A model generated the notes under the pieces. The model was not told the origin of the DNA and ran no database searches. It worked only from the letters and a program-made list of their open reading frames with translations. Shown piece after piece: positions 1 to 7,201 of a stretch of DNA of 36,868 nt. The translations under genes were made by a program, and so were the position numbers. The stretch covers positions 1 through 36,868 of the forward strand of contig NZ_LLXT01000113.1 in assembly GCF_001431625.1 (NCBI RefSeq), given 5' to 3'. Position 1 is the stretch's first letter. Each line of letters begins with the position of its first letter. This DNA comes from Stenotrophomonas geniculata ATCC 19374 = JCM 13324 (GTDB lineage: Bacteria; Pseudomonadota; Gammaproteobacteria; Xanthomonadales; Xanthomonadaceae).

Positions 1-110
1 GCCGCGGCCAAGCCCCCAGGGGTGAGGGCGCTTTGCTTGCGAAGCACTGCTTCGCGAGCGCCTGAACGCACAGCCGCCAGCGGCTGGGCCGGTCTGGGGG
101 TTTACGGCGT
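1..110. other. Repeat-rich non-coding leader with two hairpins
   Basis: No convincing gene is visible before the M28 peptidase start at 268. Two hairpins are. The first has outer arms GGCGCT at 27-32 and AGCGCC at 57-62, and an inner GCGAAGC/GCTTCGC stem at 39-45 and 49-55. The second is CAGCCGC/GCGGCTG at 71-77 and 80-86. They may belong to the 3' end of a gene lying before the window, or be REP-like elements. An open frame continues upstream from the peptidase through this region, but it reads into repeats and is not taken as coding. Confidence 0.45.
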
Positions 111-166
111 CCCCCGCAACCGGACCCACCCCGTCATCCCACCGAATGCCTGCTTCTGCTGTTGCT
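111..166 (+). repeat. Composite repeat copy A (GC-rich 21-mer plus GCT-rich tract)
   Basis: A 21-base block at 111-131 (begins CCCCCGCAACCGG, ends ACCCACCC) is followed after 20 bases by GCTTCTGCTGTTGCT at 152-166. The same block, a 21-base spacer and a near-identical GCT-rich tract recur at 36803-36859 near the other end of the window. More GTT/GCT triplets continue to about 190. The element lies upstream of the M28 peptidase gene. No function is known to me. Confidence 0.6.
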
Positions 167-267
167 GTTGCTCCAGCTGTTGCTGCTGCCCTGGCTTCGG
201 CAGGTGCAGGGCGCAGCCCTGCCGAATCCCATTACACTCCAGAGAGATTTCCCTGCTGGAGAGAGCA

Positions 268-1917
268 ATGAAGCGAGTAGCACTGGGCCTGCTGGCCTTG
301 TCAGTGTCGAGCGCACTGATGGCCGCCACCCCGAAATTCGACGGCGCGCGGATCTCCGCCGACGTCAAGGAACTGGCCTCCGACGCCTACGAAGGCCGCT
401 CCCCGGCCACCGCCGGCGAAGAGAAGACCATCGCCTTCCTCAGCAAGCAGTTCGCCGATGCCGGCCTGCAGCCGGGCGGTGACCTCAAGGATGGCAAGCG
501 CCTGTGGACCCAGGCCGTGCCGCTGCGCAAGGGCGACATCGTCGGCGCACCGCAGCTGGCGCTGCACCAGGGCGGCAAGACCCTGCCGCTGGAGCAGGGC
601 AAGCAGATCGCCGTGCGCGCCGCCATGAACGGCGCCAGCAACGTCGATATCAGCAAGGCGCCGCTGGTGTTCCTCGGCTACGGCGTGAAGGCCCCGGAGC
701 GCAACTGGGACGACTTCAAGGGCGTGGACCTGAAGGGCAAGATCGCCGTCGTGCTGATCAACGATCCGGACTTCGAGACCGGCCAGGGCGACTTCGACGG
801 CAAGGGCATGACCTACTACGGCCGTTGGACCTACAAGTACGAAGAAGGTGCCCGCCAGGGCGCGCTGGGCGTGCTGATCGTGCACGAGACCGCACCGGCG
901 TCGTACGGCTGGGCCACCGTGGCCGGCTCCAACACCAACACCATGTTCGACGTGGTGCGTGACAACCCGGCCGACAGCCACCCGCTGCTGGAAGGCTGGA
1001 TCCAGCGCGACCTGGCCGTGGAGCTGTTCCGCTCGGCCGGGCAGGACTTCGAAGCGCTGAAGAAGAAGGCGCAGCAGCGCGACTTCACCCCGGTGCCGCT
1101 GACCGGCGCCAGCCTGGACGCGAAGTACGCGGTGAAGACCGAAGTGATCACCTCGCACAACGTGGCCGCGCGCCTGGAAGGCAGCCGCCACCCGGACGAG
1201 ACCATCGTCTACAGCGCGCACTGGGACCACATCGGCGTGGGCGAGCCGGACGCGCGTGGCGACCGGATCTTCAATGGCGCACTGGACAACGCCAGTGGCA
1301 CCGCATCGCTGATCGAACTGGCGCGCGGCTTCGCCAAGGGCAAGCGCCCCGAGCGCTCGGTGCTGTTCCTGGCGGTCACCGCCGAGGAAAAGGGCCTGCT
1401 GGGTTCGGAGTACTACGCCACCCATCCGCTGTACCCGCTGGAAAAGACCGTGGCGGTGATCAACATGGATGGCATGGCACCGTTCGGGCCGTCGCGTGAT
1501 TTCGGCATCTACGGCGCCGCGCGCTTCGAGCTGCTGGATCAGCTGAAGGACGTGGCCAAGGGCTGGGACATCCGCTACACGCCGGACCCGAAGCCGGAAG
1601 CCGGTCTGTTCTTCCGCTCCGATCACTTCCCGTTCGCCAAGCGTGGCGTGCCGGCGCTGTCCTGGTCGGCCGGCCAGGACTGGGTGGATGGCGGCGTGGC
1701 CGCGGGCAAGAAGGCCTCCGAGGACTACACCGCCAAGCGTTACCACCAGCAGGGCGACGAATGGCAACCGGACTGGGTGTTCGCCGGTGCCGCCCGCGAC
1801 CTGGAAGTGCTGTACACGCTGGGCAACCAGCTGGCCAATTCGCGCAGCTGGCCGAACTGGAGCAGGGACGAGTCGTTCCGCGCCGTGCGTGACGCCAGCG
1901 CCGACCAGCGCAAATAA
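268..1917 (+). CDS. Secreted M28-family zinc aminopeptidase with PA domain
   Basis: This 549-residue protein is a probable exported metallo-aminopeptidase of family M28. The start at 268 gives a classical signal peptide (MKRVALGLLALSVSSALMAA) and has a GGAG-type ribosome site just before it; the frame stays open upstream but through repeats. A protease-associated (PA) insert lies around residues 130-250. All five positions expected to build the di-zinc site are visible: H318 (SAHWDH), D340 (ALDNASG), E373-E374 (TAEEKG), D401 (NMDG) and H453 (SDHFPF). The family removes N-terminal residues from peptides, so a role in peptide scavenging outside the cytoplasm is likely. A strong hairpin at 1961-1991 follows. 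The exact substrate is unknown. Confidence 0.9.
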   Translation: MKRVALGLLALSVSSALMAATPKFDGARISADVKELASDAYEGRSPATAGEEKTIAFLSKQFADAGLQPGGDLKDGKRLWTQAVPLRKGDIVGAPQLALHQGGKTLPLEQGKQIAVRAAMNGASNVDISKAPLVFLGYGVKAPERNWDDFKGVDLKGKIAVVLINDPDFETGQGDFDGKGMTYYGRWTYKYEEGARQGALGVLIVHETAPASYGWATVAGSNTNTMFDVVRDNPADSHPLLEGWIQRDLAVELFRSAGQDFEALKKKAQQRDFTPVPLTGASLDAKYAVKTEVITSHNVAARLEGSRHPDETIVYSAHWDHIGVGEPDARGDRIFNGALDNASGTASLIELARGFAKGKRPERSVLFLAVTAEEKGLLGSEYYATHPLYPLEKTVAVINMDGMAPFGPSRDFGIYGAARFELLDQLKDVAKGWDIRYTPDPKPEAGLFFRSDHFPFAKRGVPALSWSAGQDWVDGGVAAGKKASEDYTAKRYHQQGDEWQPDWVFAGAARDLEVLYTLGNQLANSRSWPNWSRDESFRAVRDASADQRK

Positions 1918-1926
1918 CGGCGTTCG

Positions 1927-1949
1927 GTAGTGCCGGCCGCTGGCCGGCA
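1927..1949 (+). repeat. SMAG (GTAG) REP-like element
   Basis: GTAG at 1927-1930 is followed by the palindrome TGCCGGCCGCTGGCCGGCA. It lies 10 bases after the M28 peptidase stop and matches the GTAG-plus-hairpin plan of SMAG elements. Confidence 0.75.
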
Positions 1950-1960
1950 TTGCCCTCGCC

Positions 1961-1991
1961 CGGAAACGCCGGGCCGTGCCCGGCGTTTCCG
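1961..1991. terminator. 13-bp perfect stem-loop after the M28 peptidase
   Basis: Arms 1961-1973 and 1979-1991 (CGGAAACGCCGGG and its complement) enclose the loop CCGTG. No T-run follows, so this is either a GC-rich terminator lacking the U-tract or an mRNA 3'-end stabiliser. Confidence 0.5.
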
Positions 1992-2093
1992 TAACGGCTT
2001 CCATCCCCGCTTTCGGGCCCTTCGTCGCAGCCCGCTTGTTTGCCCGGCGGGCCGCCCTATGCTCGGCTCACCCCCTTCCTCCAAGGCGCCGCC

Positions 2094-3353
2094 GTGTTTG
2101 CCAGCCTCTCTCTCCTGCTTCGTCACCTGCTGGCCTGGGCTGCGGCGCTGTTTGTCGCCGGCATGGTCTGGAGCGGCATCTTCAGCGGCATGAACGATGG
2201 CCCGGGCTGGATCTTCGGCCTGCTGGCGATGTTCCTGATGATTTCCGCGCTGGGCAGCGCGATTACCCATGTACGCCGAGTCTGGCTGGTCGCCGGTCGG
2301 CTGGATTCGACCACGCTCTCCGGCCGCCAGCGCCGCCAGGTAGAACTGCCGATGGATGCCGGCCAGGCATTCTCGGTGGTGGAAGCGGCCATCGCCGAAC
2401 TGCCGCGCGTTGAAGACGTGGAAAGTTCGGCCGGCAGCCTGCAGGTACGGGCCTACGTGCGCCGCGTGGATGCCTGGAACGGCCGCCAGCCGTCGCGCTG
2501 GAATCTGCCGGCTCGGCTGGCGATCAAGCGCAACAGCGTGCTGGCGACGGTCACGCCGGGGCAGGGCACCAGTACCGTCACCCTGCTGTTTGAACCGGAT
2601 GCCGGCTGGTGGGCCGACCTGCTGGCGCTGGATGAGGGCAGCAACTTCGAGAACGCCGAAGCGGTCACCCGCGCGATCAGCCGCCGTGTTGCCGACCAAC
2701 GTCGCGACGAGCAGGCCGCGGCCGAGCAGACCCAGGTGGAAAAGGAACTGTCGGTGGCCCGGTTGAATCTGCTGCATGCGCAGGTGGAACCGCACTTCCT
2801 CTACAACACGCTGGCCAACGCGCAGGTGCTGACCCGCACCGACCCGGCACGTGCCGACCAGATGCTGGGCCACCTGATCCAGTACCTGCGCAGCTCGTTG
2901 CCACAGGTGGACGAATCGCTGTCCACGCTGGGCGTGGAGCTGGAGCGCACCCGTGCCTACCTGGAGATCCTGCGTATCCGCATGGGCGCACGGCTGGGGG
3001 TGGAGGTGCAGGTGCCGAACGAGCTGCACGGCGTGCAGCTGCCGGCGATGGCGCTGCAGACGCTGGTGGAGAACGCGATCAAGCATGGCCTGGAACCCAA
3101 GCCCGGCGGTGGCACGATCTGGATCCTGGCGCGTGGCTTCGATGACCATGTGACGGTGACGGTGGCCGATGATGGCCTCGGCTTCGGCCAGGGCACCAGC
3201 GGTACCGGCATCGGCCTGAAGAACCTGCGCGAGCGCCTGCGCCTGACCTGCGGTGAGCAGGCCGGCGTGGCGATCGTCGCCAACTTCCCCAGCGGCGTGG
3301 CCGCAACCATGACCCTGCCGCAGTCGAACAAGGAGCGCAGCCATGCCGCTTGA
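2094..3353 (+). CDS. LytS/YehU-type membrane sensor histidine kinase
   Basis: This protein of about 419 residues senses a signal and phosphorylates the LytTR regulator encoded next. The GTG at 2094 is preferred because AAGGCG lies five bases before it; a TTG at 2040 is in frame but has no clear ribosome site. Two hydrophobic segments occupy residues 1-60. A linker of unknown fold (about 75-200) follows, then the His_kinase signature QVEPHFLYNTLAN with phospho-acceptor H234. The ATPase N-box (VENAIKHGLEPKPGGG) and G-box (DDGLGFGQGTSGTGIGLKN) come next. The lack of a HisKA dimer helix and the PHFxYN motif place it in the LytS class. It overlaps the regulator gene by 11 bases, so the two are probably co-translated. 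The signal is unknown. Confidence 0.9.
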   Translation: MFASLSLLLRHLLAWAAALFVAGMVWSGIFSGMNDGPGWIFGLLAMFLMISALGSAITHVRRVWLVAGRLDSTTLSGRQRRQVELPMDAGQAFSVVEAAIAELPRVEDVESSAGSLQVRAYVRRVDAWNGRQPSRWNLPARLAIKRNSVLATVTPGQGTSTVTLLFEPDAGWWADLLALDEGSNFENAEAVTRAISRRVADQRRDEQAAAEQTQVEKELSVARLNLLHAQVEPHFLYNTLANAQVLTRTDPARADQMLGHLIQYLRSSLPQVDESLSTLGVELERTRAYLEILRIRMGARLGVEVQVPNELHGVQLPAMALQTLVENAIKHGLEPKPGGGTIWILARGFDDHVTVTVADDGLGFGQGTSGTGIGLKNLRERLRLTCGEQAGVAIVANFPSGVAATMTLPQSNKERSHAA

Positions 3354-4113
3354 GGCGCTCATTGCCGAAGACGAGGAACTGCTGCGGCAGTCGCTGGTCG
3401 AGCAGCTGGGCCGGTTGTGGCCGGACCTGAAGCTGGTGGCCGAGTGCGAGGATGGCGCCAGTGCACTGGAGCAGCTGGCCGAGAAGCAGCCGGACATCGC
3501 CTTCCTCGACATTCGCATGCCCGGCATCAGTGGCATTGAAGTAGCCCGTTCGCTGTCCGAGCTGAGCCCGCGCACCCAGGTGGTGTTCGTCACCGCCTAC
3601 GACCAGTACGCCATCGACGCGTTCGAGCAGGGCGCGATGGATTACCTGCTGAAGCCGGTCAGCGACGAGCGCCTGCTGGCCACCCGCGAACGCATTCTGT
3701 CGCGGCTGCCATCAACGCGCCAGGACGATGCCGTACTCGAGCGCCTGCTGCGGCGCCTGGGGCCATCGCAGGGTGCGGCAGAGCGCCCGCCATTGGCCTG
3801 GATCACCGCCAGCAACGGCCGCGAGACGCAGCTGATCATGCTGGAAGACGTGGCCTACTTCCGTGCCGACAACAAGTACACCACCGTGGTGACCGCTGCC
3901 GGCGAGAGCCTGTTGCGCACGCCGCTGCGCGAACTGCTGGAAGTGCTCGACCCGCAGCATTTCCGCCAGATCCATCGCTCGACCATCGTCAACATGAAGG
4001 CGGTGGCGGCGGTCAGCCGCGACGATACCGGGCGCGGCGTGCTGCGCCTGCGTGGGCGCACGGAGACGCTGGTGGTCAGCCAACCTTTCATGAGCCTGTT
4101 CCGCGGCATGTAG
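3343..4113 (+). CDS. LytTR-family response regulator
   Basis: This 256-residue partner of the preceding kinase has a receiver domain at 1-120 with acidic pocket E9-D10-E11, phospho-acceptor D56 (FLDIRMPG), a conserved Thr in VFVTAYDQYA and Lys in LLKPVSD. A proline-poor linker leads to a LytTR DNA-binding domain at about 150-256 (EDVAYFRADNKYTTV, FRQIHRSTIVNM). LytTR proteins bind short direct repeats. I could not pick out a convincing target in the nearby intergenic DNA. The start ATG lies inside the kinase gene. The pair resembles YehU/YehT and AlgZ/AlgR in layout, but sequence alone does not assign it to either. Confidence 0.92.
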   Translation: MPLEALIAEDEELLRQSLVEQLGRLWPDLKLVAECEDGASALEQLAEKQPDIAFLDIRMPGISGIEVARSLSELSPRTQVVFVTAYDQYAIDAFEQGAMDYLLKPVSDERLLATRERILSRLPSTRQDDAVLERLLRRLGPSQGAAERPPLAWITASNGRETQLIMLEDVAYFRADNKYTTVVTAAGESLLRTPLRELLEVLDPQHFRQIHRSTIVNMKAVAAVSRDDTGRGVLRLRGRTETLVVSQPFMSLFRGM

Positions 4114-4131
4114 CCGCATCCTGGAGGCACC

Positions 4132-4476
4132 ATGCGCCTGTTCCTGTTTGCCTGCATCGCTGCGTTGTCGTTGGCCGGCTGTGAGAAATCCAGCAATACC
4201 TCGATCACCCGCACCCGTGCCAACGGCGTGGACACGCTTTACAGCAAGGGCAGCGTGGTCGACGGCGAGGCACGGTTCCAGTGCATCGCCAGCAGTAGTG
4301 GCCAATGCCACTACCTGGTGCTGGACCCAGCGTGCAGTACCGACGCCGCGTGTGCGACGCCACCATTGCGCCGGTTTGCCGTGGCGGTGGGGAAGACCGA
4401 GGCGATGCGTGACCTGCCCAGCGGCTTCCACCAGTGCGTCAGCCAGGACCCGATAGAACAATGCCACCGTGAGTGA
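4132..4476 (+). CDS. Small predicted lipoprotein
   Basis: A 114-residue protein begins with a lipoprotein signal: hydrophobic residues 3-14 and lipobox LAGC with the lipidated cysteine at 17. The residue after the cysteine is Glu, so outer-membrane sorting is plausible. The mature part has five further cysteines (FQC, QCHY, PACS, AAC, HQC), plus one near the C-terminus (EQC), enough for disulfides in the periplasm. It starts 18 bases after the LytTR regulator stop with GGAGG before the ATG, so it is probably in the same transcript and may be a target or accessory of that system. I do not recognise its family. Confidence 0.75.
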   Translation: MRLFLFACIAALSLAGCEKSSNTSITRTRANGVDTLYSKGSVVDGEARFQCIASSSGQCHYLVLDPACSTDAACATPPLRRFAVAVGKTEAMRDLPSGFHQCVSQDPIEQCHRE

Positions 4477-4487
4477 TCACGGTGGCA
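4462..4487. terminator. Hairpin overlapping the lipoprotein stop codon
   Basis: TGCCACCGTGA (4462-4472) pairs perfectly with TCACGGTGGCA (4477-4487). The stop codon TGA is in the GTGA loop. It sits between two converging genes and could act as a bidirectional, U-poor terminator. Confidence 0.5.
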
Positions 4488-4515
4488 GTGTGGGTCCCCC
4501 CGCTTCCCTGAAGGG

Positions 4516-5130
4516 TCAGTAGGCAGGCTGCAGTGTCAGGTCGTGGTGGTGCTCGTTCTCGCCCACATGGTTCAGGCGGCCGACCAGTTCGGAGTGCTGC
4601 TTCATGCGCCCGATCTCGGTCATGATGCGGATGTCCTCGTGGCGCAGCTCGCGTTTGGCGGTGACCGCCTGCTTGTAGTCCAGCACTTCCGGATAGTGCT
4701 CGGCCAGGTCAAGCGCCTCGGCCACGTGCTCGACGCTGTCGGCCTTGGAACTGATGCGGGCGCGGCTGTTGAACGCCTTCATCCAGCGCTCGAAGCCGGC
4801 CTGCTGATCGAACATGTTGGCCATGAACCAGATCACGAACAGGATCGACACCCACGAGCCGAACACGATCACCACGCGGGTGAAGGTGATATGGAAGTCG
4901 TCGCGCCACAGGTAGTTGGCGATCAGGCCCAGGATCAGCAGCGAGGCCGCCTGCCAGCCGACGATCGAGGCGATCAGCCACTGGCACTTGGCCTGGGCCA
5001 GCACAGCCACTTCATCGCGGATCTGCTGCTCGCTGAGGTTGCGCCAGTGCGCCACCTGTTTGTCGAACGGGCTGCTGTAGAGCTCGTTGTCGCGAAGCAG
5101 AATTCCCAAACCCTTGAACAAGGCAATCAT
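4516..5130 (-). CDS. Predicted two-TM inner-membrane protein, family not recognised
   Basis: This 204-residue protein has a clear ribosome site (AAGGAG six bases before the ATG). Residues about 1-55 are soluble and charged (HWRNLSEQQIRDEVAVLAQAK gives an amphipathic helix). Two membrane spans follow at about 58-72 (VGWQAASLLILGLIANYLW) and 83-104 (VVIVFGSWVSILFVIWFMANMF). The C-terminal 100 residues are hydrophilic and helical (DSVEHVAEALDLAEHYPEVLDYKQAVTAKRELRHEDI, written here in pieces of a likely coiled coil) and end in a His-rich stretch (ENEHHHD). No catalytic motif is visible. The gene is alone on its strand, converging with the lipoprotein gene. Function is unknown. Confidence 0.75.
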   Translation of the reverse strand: MIALFKGLGILLRDNELYSSPFDKQVAHWRNLSEQQIRDEVAVLAQAKCQWLIASIVGWQAASLLILGLIANYLWRDDFHITFTRVVIVFGSWVSILFVIWFMANMFDQQAGFERWMKAFNSRARISSKADSVEHVAEALDLAEHYPEVLDYKQAVTAKRELRHEDIRIMTEIGRMKQHSELVGRLNHVGENEHHHDLTLQPAY

Positions 5131-5439
5131 GGCTGGCTCCTTGTGGAACGTGCGTCGATCAGCATTGGACGGTGTGGCGGATCCAGTTCTAGCACTTCCA
5201 GCGAGCCGTGCAATGGGGGCAATGCCAAGCGGCGCAAGGGTTTGACCGGTGGGAGTGAAAATTGATGCGATGCAGCATCGTAGTCACGACCTGCGACAGG
5301 ATGTCGCAGGGTGAAACGTGCTGCGACCGCACATGAAACCGTCGCTGAGCGGGGAGGCTCGCCGCCGGAGGCGTGATCGCCGAGAATCGGAGCCAACCGC
5401 GCAAGACGCGACTGTTCTTCCGCCTCTCCTGGACCTGTG
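5131..5439. other. Non-coding gap with two dyads between divergent genes
   Basis: This 309-base stretch separates the two-TM protein (minus strand) from the oxygenase (plus strand) and should hold both promoters. It contains a perfect dyad CGATGC-A-GCATCG at 5268-5280 and a 9-bp stem CCTGCGACA/TGTCGCAGG at 5290-5310. No small gene with a ribosome site was found, and neither promoter has a clean -35/-10 pair. Confidence 0.5.
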
Positions 5440-6369
5440 ATGCCGGCTTTGCTGCAGCCACTCTCCCGCCCCGTCACGGCGCCGATCCGACGCTGGGTAC
5501 TGGACGCCTTCCCGCGCGGCCAGAGTGGTATCGACTACGACCATCCGCAGGGCGATCCGGGCTGGTTCGGCCCGGACAGCGTCACCTGGCGGCTGCACGC
5601 CGAGTTCCCCTCGATGCTGGCCGGTGGCCTCTGCGCGCTGATGCTGCAGACCCTGCACCCGCGCGCGCTGGCCGGGGTCTATGACCACTCCAATTTCCGC
5701 CAGGACCTGGTGGGTCGGCTGCGCCGCACCACGGCCTTCGTTGCCGGCACCAGCTATGCGCCCAGCGGCGAGGTGGAGGCGCTGGTGGCCAGGGTGCGCC
5801 GCATCCATGCGCAGATCCGCGGCCAGACCGCGCAGGGCGAGCCCTACGCCGCCGACGATCCGCAGTTGCTGACCTGGGTGCACGTGACCGAAGCCTTCGG
5901 TTTCCTGCAGGGGTTCCGACGCTACGGGCGCGAGGTGCCGGCGCACATCGCCGACCGCTACTACGAGGAGTACCGCTGCGTGGCCGAGGCACTGGGCGCG
6001 GTGGATGTACCGCGCAGTGAGGCAGAAGTGGCGGCGTACTTCTGCGCGCGGCAACCGGAACTGCGCGTGGATGAGCGCTCGCGCGAAGTGCTGGAGGTCT
6101 TGTCCGGCGTGCGCCTGCCGGTACCGGTGCCGGGGCTGTCGCGCGAAGTGTTCCTGGGTGCAGGCGCGGCGCTGCTGCCGGACTGGGCCGAGGGCATGCT
6201 GGAACGCAATGGTCGCCAGCGTGCGCAGGCGGCAGCTTCAGCGAAGTTGATGCAGGGCATGGCGCCGCTGTTCCGCCACGCGCTGCCCGATGGCCTCGCC
6301 AGCCGCGCCTGCACGCGCATGGGCGTGCCGGTGAACGTCCTGCGCGAGTGGCCCGCGGTTGCCTGGTAG
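5440..6369 (+). CDS. MpaB-family (DUF2236) oxygenase
   Basis: This 309-residue protein belongs to the family of MpaB' and the latex-clearing oxygenases, formerly DUF2236. Family features seen are WFGPDSVTWRLHAEFPSML near the N-terminus, MLQTLHPRALAGVYDHS with the conserved His, a TTAFVAGTSYA segment, and LLTWVHVTEAFGFLQGF with the second conserved His. Members are thought to bind haem and to oxidise hydrophobic or isoprenoid substrates; the substrate here is unknown. ATG 5440 is chosen over the GTG three bases upstream. The stop codon TAG is part of a SMAG GTAG element. It converges with the TetR gene. Confidence 0.85.
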   Translation: MPALLQPLSRPVTAPIRRWVLDAFPRGQSGIDYDHPQGDPGWFGPDSVTWRLHAEFPSMLAGGLCALMLQTLHPRALAGVYDHSNFRQDLVGRLRRTTAFVAGTSYAPSGEVEALVARVRRIHAQIRGQTAQGEPYAADDPQLLTWVHVTEAFGFLQGFRRYGREVPAHIADRYYEEYRCVAEALGAVDVPRSEAEVAAYFCARQPELRVDERSREVLEVLSGVRLPVPVPGLSREVFLGAGAALLPDWAEGMLERNGRQRAQAAASAKLMQGMAPLFRHALPDGLASRACTRMGVPVNVLREWPAVAW

Positions 6370-6475
6370 GTGCCAACCTTGGTTGGCACGCATTTCGCGC
6401 GGTGCCGTAGTGGCGCCAACCAAGGTTGGCATCTACCCGAGCGGATTCCGCGGTAGATCCACGCCGTGCGTGGAT
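6366..6475. repeat. Cluster of three SMAG/REP-like palindromes
   Basis: GTAG 6366-6369, which contains the oxygenase stop codon, precedes the palindrome TGCCAACCTTGGTTGGCA (6371-6388). A second element runs from GTAG 6407 through GCCAACCAAGGTTGGC (6415-6430) to CTAC 6433-6436. A third is GTAG 6453-6456 plus ATCCACGC/GCGTGGAT (6457-6475). The cluster fills the space between two converging genes. Confidence 0.85.
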
Positions 6476-6480
6476 GCGCT

Positions 6481-7068
6481 TCACCCGGCCGACTTCAATC
6501 CACGCAACAGCATCTCCAGCGCCGCCGTCGCCTGCCGCAGGCGCGTGTCGCCATCTTCGCCGTCGGTGATCCAGAACGCGGCCTCGGCCAGGCTGCCGTA
6601 GATCAGCGACGCCAGCGCCTGCGCATCCACCGGCGCCACCACGCCCTGCGCAACCAGAAGTTCGATCAGGTGCTGCATCGAGTGCACGCAGTGGCGCTGC
6701 GATTCCGGTGAGGCGCCACCCAGCACCGCGCGCGCATCGCGCAGCACGATGCGCTGGATCTCCGGCTCCAGTGCCATCTCAAGATAGGCGCGACACCGCT
6801 GCACGAAACCCTCCCAGGCATCGTCGGCGCCGTCGCTGATCGCCTGCAGGCGCTGGTCGGTCTCGGCATCCAGCTGCGCGACCACCGCTGCCAGCAGGCC
6901 CTTCTTGTCGCCGAAGTGGTGGTACAGCGCGCCACGGGTTAGCCCGGCCTGGGCGGTCAGGTCGTCCATCGAGGTGGCGGCATAGCCATGCGTGCTGAAC
7001 ACCCGGCGGGCGGTGGTCAGCAGGGTGGCGCGGGTTTCTTCCATCTCGGCGCGGGTGCGACGAACCAT
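6481..7068 (-). CDS. TetR/AcrR-family repressor of the adjacent MFS exporters
   Basis: This 195-residue regulator has an N-terminal TetR helix-turn-helix at about 10-56 (THGYAATSMDDLTAQAG then LTRGALYHHFGDKKGLL) and a C-terminal ligand-binding domain of the AcrR/TtgR type. The ATG at 7068 is selected by AAGGAG a few bases upstream; an in-frame ATG at 7095 would lie inside an operator-like dyad. The gene is divergent from two MFS transporters, and the gap holds three copies of a CATACR-N3-YGTATG dyad. Repression of both itself and the exporters, relieved by a transported drug, is the natural inference. It is not obviously SmeT, whose partner is an RND pump. Confidence 0.9.
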   Translation of the reverse strand: MVRRTRAEMEETRATLLTTARRVFSTHGYAATSMDDLTAQAGLTRGALYHHFGDKKGLLAAVVAQLDAETDQRLQAISDGADDAWEGFVQRCRAYLEMALEPEIQRIVLRDARAVLGGASPESQRHCVHSMQHLIELLVAQGVVAPVDAQALASLIYGSLAEAAFWITDGEDGDTRLRQATAALEMLLRGLKSAG

Positions 7069-7081
7069 CCGGAGCTCCTTA

Positions 7082-7150
7082 CATACACAGTGCATGATTA
7101 TTTACATACGGCGCGTATGAATGTAGCCTCTTATTCATACGCTCTGTATG
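7082..7150. promoter_or_regulatory. Three operator-like dyads for the TetR regulator
   Basis: The perfect dyad CATACG-GCG-CGTATG is at 7105-7119. Two one-mismatch copies flank it: CATACA-CAG-TGCATG at 7082-7096 and CATACG-CTC-TGTATG at 7136-7150. Centres are 23 and 31 bases apart. They lie between the divergent regulator and transporter genes and end 51 bases before the transporter ATG, so they should cover both promoters. Confidence 0.75.
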
Positions 7151-7201
7151 TATTGTCGTGGCGCGCCGTGCGCCAGGCAAGTCGCTGCCCTGGAGATCCT
7201 G

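Noticed and set aside
22..267. N-terminal extension of the M28 peptidase
   Set aside because: It reads through GTT/GCT triplets and hairpins and would bury the signal peptide that starts at 268.
301..2004. Long minus-strand open frame across the M28 peptidase
   Set aside because: Its translation is rich in Arg, Ala, Gly and His with no domain, while the plus strand has all zinc ligands of M28.
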